Positions 1 through 9,781 of a stretch of DNA of 64,000 bases are shown piece after piece; position 1 is the stretch's first letter; every line of letters begins with the position of its first letter. The position numbers and the translations under genes are program-made. The stretch is taken from assembly GCA_012932865.1 (NCBI GenBank), contig SAXG01000027.1, forward strand, positions 1 to 64,000, written 5' to 3'. The DNA is from Amylostereum areolatum (Eukaryota > Basidiomycota > Agaricomycetes > Russulales > Stereaceae). A model generated the notes under the pieces. That model did no database searches and was not told the DNA's origin. It saw nothing but the letters and a program-made list of their open reading frames with translations.

Positions 1-553
1 CGAAGCGGGGAGTGGAGGTCAGGAATTTCCGGCGATAATTGCCGTCATAGCTGACGTCATTGAGCAACCACCGATCACTATACCTCGGTCCTCGGAAACG
101 GATGATCTGTAAAAATGTCAGGACTCGGAGTCACTTGGGCCGCGTATATTTCCGATGTTATCAACGGAACGAGTGTCTTTTGCTTGCTTGGGGTTTGACG
201 AACGAGTGGCTCGGGCTTGCCCTGAAATACATTGGATGTGGCACGGTGGCAGTGGTTCTGATCATGGTTTACTTACTTTACGGCTATACGCACTGCGGTT
301 CCCGGCACGTCCACGTCGGCATCTTAAAGTCTCACGATCCCACAACTACACGCTACTACACGCCGGTTCAATATCATCATATGCAGTGATGATCTGACTC
401 GCACAGCACACGACGAACACACATCCTTGTACCCGACTGCACAACTTCAAACACGCGTCTATGGTAAGGTATCTTGTATGTGGTGGTAACCCGTCGTGTT
501 AAGCACAGTTAAACCAGACATCACCGCATAGTCGCCTGAGCTGACTATGATCT
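1..553. other. No gene recognised
   Basis: Only short overlapping open frames with no recognisable protein pattern are present. It probably contains the upstream region of the amidohydrolase remnant that begins near 554. Confidence 0.4.
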
Positions 554-2140
554 ATGACCACACAGAGAGGAAACATCGTTATACGCAATGTCTATCTAGC
601 CGAGGCCGACCCAGAAGGCCGGGACATCTATGATTTACTGCGAAGATGGAATGGTAGCTCGGGTAGACGTTGCTGGCAAAGGTGCAATACTATCGTTATT
701 TGGACATCCAGAGATCAACGCGAAAGGGAAGGGAATTCTGTTGCCAGCGTGCGTATGTCTCTTGTCTCAAGGCATGCTCTGTGCTGAACCCGACCAAGCC
801 TATGTCATTCTCATATTCATATCGACAAATGTTTCCTGCTGGATCAATGTCTACCTTTGCAATCTGGGTGAGTCGGTGTCGTACGCGGTTCAAATGTGCA
901 CCGTTCGCATACTTACGGCACGCGCAGAACGTTCGGGGAGGCACTCAAGGTTACGACAACGGCCAAATCACGATTCCCACATATGCTGGACGACGTATAT
1001 GCGCGGGGAAAGCGACTCGTCGTCGAAAGCGTTCAATGTGGAGTGACATCCATGCGTGCCCACGTCGAGGTTGACAAGATAGTCCATACGGGATGTCTTG
1101 ACGTTGCGCTTCGGCTGAAGGAAGAGTTCCGTGACATGTGCGAGATACAAATATCTGGTACGTTCTTTGTTGTCATGTTGCCAAGTAATACTGTTTACAT
1201 GCATTGAACTTCTCGGTAAACCAACAACAGTATTCGCACAAGATCCATTATTTGATTCCAAGGATGCTGCAGTGTGGAGTCAACTACGATGTCCTCCTCG
1301 AAGCTGCAAGAACTTCCGGCGTGTCTTCCATAGGATCGGCTCCCTACGTAGAACCGAGCACTGCTCAAGCCTTGCAAATATCAGTCTCCTACTCGCTCGC
1401 CTTGGCATTAAACCACGACCTGCTCGTCGACTTCCACCTGGATTACAATATCAATCCCACGTCGGAGCCTCTCATATACGCCCTTCTCGATTCCATGAAG
1501 GCGCACAAGTGGACATCGCGGTCCCGCAAAGTAACTATTGGCCATGGAACACGGTATTCTCTCTTCACTTCGGATGACTGGACGCGGCTCAAGGCGGCCA
1601 TAGGGGACCTTCCAGTGGCTTTTGTGGGTCTACCTCAAAGTGATACCTACATGATGGGCAAAGGTGGTGAAGATCCTGCCCTTTTACCTCCTCGCGGAAC
1701 TATCCCAGTGCCATTCGTTGCGTCTCACGGACTAGAGGTTTCTCTAAGCATCAATAACATCGATAACGCGTTTACGCCTCAAGGCACTGTGGACCCTCTC
1801 GGACTGTGCACGCTGGGCGTTGCGCTATATCAAGACGCAACACCAGCTGCTTGTCGCACGTTACTAGTACGTCGTCTGATTGCTAAACTCTGGCGAAGGG
1901 CTCACCGCTTCTTTGGGTACTCTTAGAAATGTGTATCATCAACGTCCTCAAAGTCCGCCATCGGTCTCGATCCCAACCCTGCAGACCTCCTCATCAAACC
2001 CGGAGATGCGGCCGACTTCGTTCTTCTCCACGATAACCACTCCATCCAGTCGGCCGTGCTCAATCCGTTCGTACGCACGTACCACAATTAGAGGGGGGCT
2101 AATTGTCGCTACACACCGCCGGTGGAACGCTGGTCGGCAT
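554..2140 (+). pseudogene. Cytosine-deaminase-like amidohydrolase, frame-disrupted
   Basis: The pieces read as a metal-dependent amidohydrolase of the cytosine deaminase-like type, which removes amino groups from small heterocycles. N-terminal VIRNVYLAEADPEGRD is followed by IYCEDGMVARVDVAGK and GKGILLPA. A central piece carries GVTSMRAHVEVD, followed after an intron (about 1157-1225) by FAQDPLFDSKDAA, then IGSAPYVEP and VDFHLDYNINP. The end reads KPGDAADFVLLHDN, SAVLNPFVRT and IRGGLIVATHRR. An intron near 1869-1928 fits. The frame changes by one extra base near 635, 1272 and 2080. The HxHxDK metal motif expected near 775-805 cannot be found; only a degraded LCAEPDQAY lies there. What is seen is clear homologous segments in three frames. 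I infer a pseudogene, or a gene with sequence errors plus an unrecognised first-domain exon. The family call is firm; intactness is doubtful. Confidence 0.7.
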
Positions 2141-2420
2141 CGTCCTCACGATCCAGACATTCCTTACTCAAGAGTACTAATTGGGGGGTGTGGGTGGCTG
2201 CCTGTCTCACACTTTCGGTTTGGGGCTGCTGGAGAATGAAGGGTGCACTTGGCCGATGATCGATGAAAACCGAGGGCATGGCCTGATAGTTCGTCTTACA
2301 AAGTTCACTGGAGGATTTTTTCCCGGTGGTATGTTCCTCAGGCCTCATGGCTCGGAGAAGAGCTGAGCAGGACGCGCAGGGACATCCGGCTACTCGGTTC
2401 CAGGGTAGGCTAGTTCAAAA

Positions 2421-3089
2421 TTAGAGGCCTTGGCTGGTAGCCCCCAGAAAGGAAATCCGCAGCACCCCGGAAAGGAAATCTTCGGGGGTCATCAAGCTAC
2501 CGTCAGCGACGTTTGGGACTCGCACATCTACCTAACGTCGACAATGCAGAGCGAAATCAACGCCAACGTCGATAATGACGTTTTGACAGCCACGGACCGG
2601 CGACGGCGACGACGAGGGCAGAACTATCGAGGGTTGACGGAGGGTAGTTGCCCAAAAAGTGGCCCACTGGAGAGTGACCGGCGAGGCCTCGCGAACCCGG
2701 CAAATCCAGCGCGTTGAGCGTCCGAAGGAAAGATAGAAATACTTCAGTGACATGGCTCCGCATTGTATCCCGAATCTGTAAGGTGCAGATTGACTCTTGC
2801 TTGAGTGCTGGAACTGGAGATAATGAGCCCGTTCCATTCGAGATTGGCCTTAGATCACCCCAGGCTCACCGCTCAGACACTTCTCTGTTCCCTTCAGAAA
2901 GTGCAGACTTCTCTATAGCTCAGTACTGTAATTATTGCTGGGTTGTATATGGCCAATGTACGATGTCCGACACTTGCAGACTTGCAGTGTTTACGAACAT
3001 GGACACGCGGTTGCACGCGGTCCGCGAGTGCGAACTGAGATGGAATGTAGTGAATTGCCTTTCTGGGGGCTACCAGCCAAGGCCTCTAA
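2421..3089. repeat. 669-bp segment bounded by a 32-bp inverted repeat
   Basis: Bases 2421-2452 and 3058-3089 are exact reverse complements over 32 bp (core GGCCTTGGCTGGTAGCCCCC). The 11-mer GTTCCAGGGTA also occurs as a direct repeat outside the arms, at 2397-2407 and 3151-3161. Inside I see only short open frames and no transposase. A non-autonomous DNA transposon (MITE-like) is possible, but no target duplication directly abuts the arms, so the element boundary is not proven. Confidence 0.55.
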
Positions 3090-3960
3090 ATTTGATGCAG
3101 ACCGTACAACCAGAACGACTATCTTCTGGTTAGGTCAGCCACGGAGACTAGTTCCAGGGTATGTCTCTGGTCGTCACCACATCACCCACGGGCTTCGCAC
3201 GTCCCTGCGCAGCGCGTACTCGGGAGTCGATGTTCACTCGTTCAAACTTTCAGGCCCAGACCTCTCGTGCCTGGCCGTTGAAGCAATTTACCGCGCTTCT
3301 CCACTTTCACGCACCTGCCCCTACCTGCCCCGATTTGCGTCCGTCGATTGGCCGGTCACGGTGGCTGTGGGCAATCTCAGGCGATCTCCCGATCAAACTT
3401 GTTGTCAAGAATCAAGATCTCACATACATTGAACCACTCAACACTGCGAACCAAAGCCACGTCGGAAAGCTCGAAGATTTGAAGTTTCTGCTGGTCTCGG
3501 GTTCGATTCATTTTATTATCATCACGACCAAAGTGAAACGAGGTTCGCTTTTCATCGCCGATGCACGGAGCCCCGAGCGACCTCCGAGACTTACAGTGGT
3601 GAAAAAGCTTCCGTCAACTCCTCAGTTTTCCATGAACGCTCACCCCATTATTTTTTGCAGGAAAAGGCTCAAGCCTCGAGCGCGCTCGGGACGCTTTGTA
3701 AGGCTGTCGACGTCGAGGGGCCCTCCGCTTTGGGCATCCGAGAGAGGTGTTTCGTCGGGATGAACGTCCGCCCGTCTCGCCGCCGCCATCCTCACTGCCA
3801 CTGCCAACCCCTCGTTCGAGGCTCTCAGATGGTGCCCTCTGAGACGCCCCTGACATCGGGCACGATGTGACCGTCCGTTCGCACACGGACTCGTCCCCTT
3901 TCGATACCCCACACCCACATTGCGAACAGGGACGGGGTGGGTACCGCCACGGACTGCGCG
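3090..3960. other. No recognised gene; open frame 3161-3763
   Basis: An open frame of about 200 codons exists on the plus strand (3161-3763), but its product shows no domain, no codon pattern like the neighbours and no splice support. I treat it as unassigned intergenic or degenerate sequence. Confidence 0.35.
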
Positions 3961-3962
3961 GT

Positions 3963-3969
3963 GTATAAA
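3963..3969 (+). promoter_or_regulatory. TATA box of the beta-barrel gene
   Basis: TATAAAG lies about 220 bp upstream of the ATG at 4183, followed by a pyrimidine-rich C/T leader. This is a typical layout for a strongly expressed fungal gene. The match is by eye only. Confidence 0.5.
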
Positions 3970-4182
3970 GAGGCCCAGGGAAAGGAACGAGGAAGGAACC
4001 ATCCCCGACGCAGTTCCCTTGCCTCGCCGATACACTTCAAAAGACGCACAGCGCCCCGTCTTCGTTCCTTCACCCGCCCACCCCTTTCACTACACACTCC
4101 CAACTAGCGCTCTCGTCCTCCAGACGATCGTCATCCACCCACGCTCTCTTTGACCTACCCATCCACACTCCCTCTCGACACG

Positions 4183-4861
4183 ATGTTCGGCTTCACCCAC
4201 CCTCTTCTTCACGCTCTTCGCGCTCTTCGGCTGCGTGCTCACTGCGCCCATCGAGAAACGCACCACCCATACCGGCAAGGTGAGCCCCGTTCCTTTCTCT
4301 CTCCCTTCTCCTTCCTCCCCATTGCTTTGCCCGAGCTATCGCGACCGCGCCCTACACATACCCCCCCCCCTCTCCAACCCTTATCTTCGCGTTCCCAACG
4401 GCTAACTTCGTTCCTCGTTCGCAGGGCACCTTCTTCGCTCCCGGCCTCGGCAACTGCGGCTGGACCAACTCTGAGAACGACCTGATCGTGGCCATGTCCA
4501 AGGAGTTCTACGACGCGAACGACGGCGCGCCAACTGCGGCCAGGTAACCTATCCCCCCCCTCTCCCCTGCCTTCGCATCCTCTCCTCACCTTCGTGCTCC
4601 TCCCTCTTTCTCTCCAGAACTCTCCATCATACCTGGGGCGGCGTCACGGAGACCGCGACCATGGTTGACTCTTGCCCCGGTACGTCACCCTCCCTCTTCC
4701 CCCGTCCTCCAAGCCAATCTCACTCACCGACCGGCCCGCCTCTAGGATGCTCCTACGGCGACCTCGACATGTCCCCCGCGCTCTTCCGGAAATTCGCAGA
4801 GGAGTCCGTCGGCGTCCTCGACAGCCTCACCTGGAACTTCATCGCCAAGTCCAACGACTAA
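4183..4861 (+). pseudogene. Secreted double-psi beta-barrel (RlpA/expansin-like) protein, frame-disrupted
   Basis: This encodes a small secreted protein with a DPBB (RlpA-like) domain, a family of cell-wall or extracellular proteins in basidiomycetes. A signal peptide (LFFTLFALFGCVLTAPIEKR, ending in a Kex2-like KR) is readable one frame away from the ATG. Removing one C in the run at 4196-4199 joins it to MFGF. Exon 2 gives FFAPGLGNCGWTNSENDLIVAMSKEFYDANDGA, in which the expected NCGQ is out of frame by two bases. Exons 3 and 4 give VTETATMVDSCPG and CSYGDLDMSPALF, ending NFIAKSND. Introns lie near 4279-4424, 4545-4618 and 4681-4745. The conserved Cys pairs (NCGW, DSCPGC) are present. All breaks are base gains. 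It is either a recent pseudogene or an intact gene with insertion errors. Confidence 0.75.
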
Positions 4862-4969
4862 ACCCCCCTCTCTCCCCTCTCCCTCTCTCCCTGTCCCTGA
4901 TCCTGTACCACTACTTCCCGCTCTATCCACCCCTCTCTTTAAAAATTCTTTGGTTGGGCCTTTGGTTTT

Positions 4970-4995
4970 CCTCCTCCTCCTCCTCCTCCTCCTCC
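4970..4995. repeat. (CTC)n microsatellite
   Basis: Uninterrupted CTC triplets, about eight units, in the 3' flank of the beta-barrel gene. Confidence 0.9.
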
Positions 4996-5078
4996 GGATT
5001 CATGGTAACCCTCCGTAGCGTTAGATACTCGTCATCTGGATCGGCGCCGCATCGTACTTACACACCGTATCCATTCCT

Positions 5079-5120
5079 GCGCGCGCGCGCATACATACAC
5101 ACACACACACACACATACAC
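5079..5120. repeat. (GC)n plus (CA)n microsatellite
   Basis: A GCGCGC run passes through ATACATA into a (CA)n run. It is non-coding. Confidence 0.85.
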
Positions 5121-6085
5121 GCACACACTCGCACTCGTCGCGCTCCTTCCATCGCACCTCGTTGTACTGTAATCTTTCGGGGGTCCCTTTTTCTTTCTCG
5201 GGCCATCGGGTACTCCGGGAGAGGGAGGGGAGCCTTTTTGGACTCTTTACTTGGGGATTCTGGTCGCTTATAACTGGCACACGGACTCTTGCGCACGACG
5301 GACTCACACAGCCTACTACCCGGCATCTTCTACATACTACTTGATTACCGTCCAACGGTGGTACTGTAATGCACGCTCGTTCATCACCATCGGAGCTCGG
5401 GGAGTAACAGCTCTCGGTTGTGGGACTCGACAAGCGCTGCTTGCGGGTGGCTCTCACCTTGCTCGGCGCGCGACTTCTTGGTTTTTACACCAGTATGGAT
5501 GTATAGCAAACACGGCGAGTGCGACAGAGCACCTCGGAACCCCGGAGTTGCACGGCCTTGTACTAAACGCAGTGCCGATACAGAACCCACACGACTTACC
5601 TCGCTGGTGATATTGACTTCAAACTTTGGGGTCACGACGAATAATGGGATACAGAACCGCAGCTCGTACATCGCAGGTTAACTTTTTGGATTCGCGTAGC
5701 AACGGGTTTTCTACGAAGTACGTATGTAAAACGAGTGTTCGGTATCGTGTGCAAAATGGGGGGGGGTGATGAAAAAAAGGGGGGGCATCAGCGGTGGACG
5801 GTGGTGGTTCGACGGTATCATGGGGGCAAGCAAAGAGCGTGGGGGCAACGTGCGGGGAGCTAGAGGTCACGGGGAGAGCATATGAGGTATAAGGATAACG
5901 AAAGGGAGGGATGGATACACGGATAACAGCGAGGGGGTACAGAGCGGGACATGAAAGGTGTTACAGATGACTGGAAACAACGTTGGACCGAAAGAGCGAA
6001 TGAGGCGGCATTGCAGGACGACGAAGACAAGGCCTTCGAAACAGGCGAGGTGTAAACGCAAGCGAAACCCGTGCAGAAGAAAGCG

Positions 6086-8279
6086 TCAGTGCATGACAGG
6101 GGCGCCGACCAGCCCGAACACCACAGCGAAACTGATCATCGCCGCCAGCGCCGCGCTCCGCACCACGATCTCCCATTGCGCCCTGGTCACTACAGGGCTG
6201 AGCACCTTCGTCACTGGCCCAAACGCCGGCACGGATCGCACCCATGCCCACCGCTGGGTGACCACGTCCGGCCGTCCACGCTGACAATGGGGTTTCCGCG
6301 CGGGTGCGGACGAAGGCACGGGAGGCTCGTTGCACCTGTACTGTGTGCGTCCCATACGCGCGTCTATAGGGGAGCTACCAGCCGAACTGCTCGGCGATGC
6401 GGGAGGGGCGTCCCCTTCCGCCGCCTTTTCGCCCATAGGAAGAGCGACGGAGGACGCGATCGCGGGGAGCTGGGGTCTGCAGATGCATTGGGCCTCCTCG
6501 TTCCGAAGAGGGAGGGCGTCAAAGTCGAATTCGCCGCTGGCGATGCTCGGGCCGTTTTCAAGAGCCTTTCCTTCCCCAAAGGCGTGCATGCTGTCGTCGT
6601 CGTAGGGATAGATGAAGCCTGCGGTGCCATGGGTGCGATGGAACTTGCACTCGGGGGAATGTTCGTAAGGCGCGCCGAAGCGAAAGTTTGGGTTTGGGCG
6701 GAGGTAACCGGGCGATAAAGCGGGCGGAGGCCACGGACCCGTGTGCGTGTTGGGCCCTTCAGGAGCGGGATCGTCGTCGTAATAGGCGGGCGATATCATG
6801 ATCTGCAATGCCTCCGGATCGCTATCGACTTGGTGGGACGTGCTGGAAAAACCGGAGACGGAAGCTGAGGAAGAAGACGAGTAGGTGGCGGAGGTGAGAG
6901 AGGATCGGTCGTAAGGTGTGGAGGGGGAGACAGGGAAGCGACTTTCGGAAGGCCGTAGGTGAGCGGTGGAGGGAATGGCAACGATGGGACGCTCGGGTTT
7001 GGAGGGGAGAGGGGCCGAAGGAGGTTGACGCGGACGCGTGAAGGCATAAGGAGGAAGGACGGAGGTCGAAGACTCGGGGGACTTGTAGGCGACGATGGGA
7101 GACGAGATCTGAGGACGGGCGGGAGGAAATCCCAGGGGTTGAGGGGCGGAGATGCTGGGACGGGCGAGCTCGAATTTGCGAAGTTGACGAAGGTCGCCGA
7201 AGATGTACACCATCATGCAAACCTACGGAGGCGGATGAGAGCGGGACTTCGGGGCAGAAGGACGGGACGACTTACACCGTGCAAACTGGCCAGGACGATG
7301 GTGAGGCCGAGCCAGAGACCGGGAAGGGCGAGAAGGCGAAGCCATCTTGAGTGGCCGTGCATGAAGTTGACGACGATGGGGGGGACGGAGCCGGCGAGGG
7401 CGATGACGGTGCCGCCGACGGTGCCGCAGAGGGCGCGATTGGTGCCAACGTTGTTGTAAGCGGCGAGAACGAAGCGATCGAGGCTTTCCTTGAGCATGTG
7501 GTGAACCTGCCATGCGAGGTCGGAGAAGACGAGGGGATCGGGGTGGGGGGAGACGAAGTGGCCGGTGTGAAAGGGAGTGAGGATGTCGGAGGGGATGTTG
7601 AGTTCGTAGTCGCCTCCGGGGGTGAAGAAGGTCTGCTTTGCGCGCAAATAGAAATGAGCGAGGGCGTTGGAAGGGAGAGCCTGTGTGGAGAAGCGGTATT
7701 CGTCGCGGGAAGAGTACTGAGCGTCGGGTTTGGGGGGACGATTTTGAGCGACCCATTGGTTGTAACGGACGGCGTACTCTTTGAGCCAAAGCATGAAATA
7801 GCTGGAGGGGAGGAAGGTGAGCGAAGGACGGGTGAAGAAAGGAGGAGGGAGAACGTGCAGATTTTCAGGGCAACCCTCGACGAACAGCAATCATTCTTCA
7901 AAGTCCTTGAGGCCTGGGAGAGTGGTGAGAAGGGTGTGAAGTGAATGTATGCGGGGACATACCGAGTGGGGGAAGGTGTTTCTTATTCAGGACGTCCTCG
8001 AGCCGGACTTTGAACAAGGGAGTGACTGGAGAGGACGGTGAGCTGTACGGTGAGAGGAGGGGAGGGGGTTGACGTACCTTGACACGATCTGACTTTTCCT
8101 ACGGCTGGAGGGGGGTTGCAGAGACGATACTGAAAGGAAGCGTGAGGGTGAGGGAAAGGGCACGGGGGGGGCTCGGGGGAAATACGGACGGGAAGGGAGA
8201 GCAAAGCCTTGAGGGTGAAGGTGAACGTCCTTGGCTGTTTCTCCGGGGGCGATGTCGCGGACGGTCTTCTGTGGGCCAT
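6086..8279 (-). CDS. RGS-domain membrane protein (Rax1-like), one in-frame stop
   Basis: The protein has an RGS-like domain followed by membrane helices, an arrangement known from yeast Rax1 (bud-site selection and signalling). From the ATG at 8279 it reads MAHRRPSA with FTLKALLSLP, then FKVRLEDVLNKKHLPPL, LLFVEGCPENL, YFMLWLKEYAVRYNQW and FYLRAKQTFFTPGGDYELN. Next come a NNVGTNRALCG motif, one hydrophobic hairpin (VIALAGSVPPIVV, LALPGLWLGLTIVLASL), then VCMMVYIFGDLRQLRKFEL. A long Ser/Pro-rich loop leads to a last helix near the C-terminus (AALAAMISFAVVFGLV). Codon TGA at 7891-7893 interrupts the domain between DFEE and LLFVEG, where relatives have an aromatic residue. The following intron appears to use a GC donor (GCACGT). 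The frame is otherwise continuous. The upstream exons (7984-8279) are less certain. Confidence 0.7.
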
Positions 8280-8336
8280 GGCCGTGAGGGAGAAGGCGGA
8301 AGGGCGGGGAGGAGGGAAGGAGCGGAGGGGACGGGG

Positions 8337-8343
8337 TATATAT
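8337..8343 (-). promoter_or_regulatory. TATA-like box upstream of the RGS gene
   Basis: ATATATA on the minus strand, about 58 nt before the proposed ATG at 8279. Confidence 0.35.
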
Positions 8344-9781
8344 GAACGGGGTCGAGGCAGATCCGCGGGGGGGGACATGAAAGCGCCAAAGTGGGAGGAG
8401 GGATAAGCTTCTGTCCTGCCAGTGCGCGTACTTCCATGTCATTCATCCATTCATTTCCACCCTCACACTCTCTCCAACTACGTCCGCCACCTTGCCATAT
8501 CCGTACTCATCTTCCGACTTCCCACTCCCTCCTTCGACTGGCGGTACCCATCTGCATCAGCCATGCCACGACGGGGCGACGGGCGATGGCCCGCCTTGGC
8601 CAGCCAGGTATTTCGTATCATTGGACCGGTCGGAGTGGGCGGACGGGGCAGAAAAGCGAGGCTGAGATCCAAAAACGATGGCGTGCCTAGCGCCGCGATC
8701 CGTCCGCGTTTGGAATTTGACCTTGCTTCTCCACCCGACGCGTCTATCCGTATCGGGACGCGCTCGCCTGTTTCCCCGTATTTACGCCCAACCTGGCCGA
8801 ACCTCCATTCAATGCAACGTTGACAGGTTACACGCCGGCGTCTCCGCTTCCCGTTAACCTTCACAATTCCTCGGTCCCCGACCGTCTCTAAACGGAAAAC
8901 GCCTTCCCCCACGGGCAAGTCACCGGACCTCCCACTCCCACAACGGGATCCGGGATTGCCACATCGGAGGAGCAAGCGACCAAGCGAGCAGACATCGAAT
9001 GCACCGACGATCGTCTCTTCGCGATTGGCATCTCAAAAGCGTGACCGCATTCACTCACCTCTTCGCCACCCTCGACGACGACGACGTCTCTACCTGTAAC
9101 CTCCAGCCCAGAAGTTCATCCCTTCCTCACGTTCCATCGGGTGGCGTCCACGCGCGAACTCACTCTTCACTTCCGACTCACGCGTCTTCCCACCAGCTCT
9201 CCCGTATCTCCTCGTCAGCGCTGCCAAAACATACCATCTAAAGCTTACTCCTGATCGTGGCACTGGCCGTTCTCTGGCCCTTCGGGCGCGCCGCGGCCAC
9301 TGCTCTCTTCTTCGCTCGGAAGCGGCAGCTCGGGCGGGCGACTCCCAGCCTCGAGGGCGCCGACTCGGACGCTCAAGGTCACCCGTTCTCCTTTGACTTC
9401 CCGCCCGCAATCTTACCTACCGTAGCCTGTTCTCGTGACGAATGACATCGCCCCTTGAACTCAATTGCTTATTCACCGTCTTTCGACCGACCTCGCGTCC
9501 TTTTTGTATTTTAGAGCGAGCGCCACAAAACGCGATCGACTCCGCGTACGAGCGGATCGCGGTCACGTGATGAGAAAGTGTAGCATCGTGTTGCCGTCGG
9601 GAAGTTTTTCCTCGTCGTCCCTCTTCTTTCTTCTCTTCCGCACTCCTCCTCTGGCCCATCCAGCTCTCTTCCTCGCCACGAGCGGTCAATCAGGAAAGAC
9701 GCTGCTTACAGTGCGGATCTCACCCATCTGATCCTCCCTTTGATCCTCGCTCACTCGTATCACACTCCAACAGACCCCACA
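8344..9781. other. Intergenic between divergent genes
   Basis: This is the shared upstream region of the RGS gene (minus) and the F-box gene (plus). Open frames at 8999-9445 show no recognisable domain. Nothing is called. Confidence 0.4.

Larger units (their letters stand above)
4862..6085. other. Intergenic; simple repeats
   Basis: This holds the 3' flanks of the beta-barrel gene and the RGS gene, with microsatellites at 4970-5120. No protein pattern was recognised in the open frames. Confidence 0.4.

Noticed and set aside
3161..3763. 200-codon open frame
   Set aside because: No conserved pattern, no start context and no splice support; chance open frame.
8999..9445. Short open frames in the RGS/F-box intergenic region
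   Set aside because: Low-information, Ser/His/Arg-rich products without domains.
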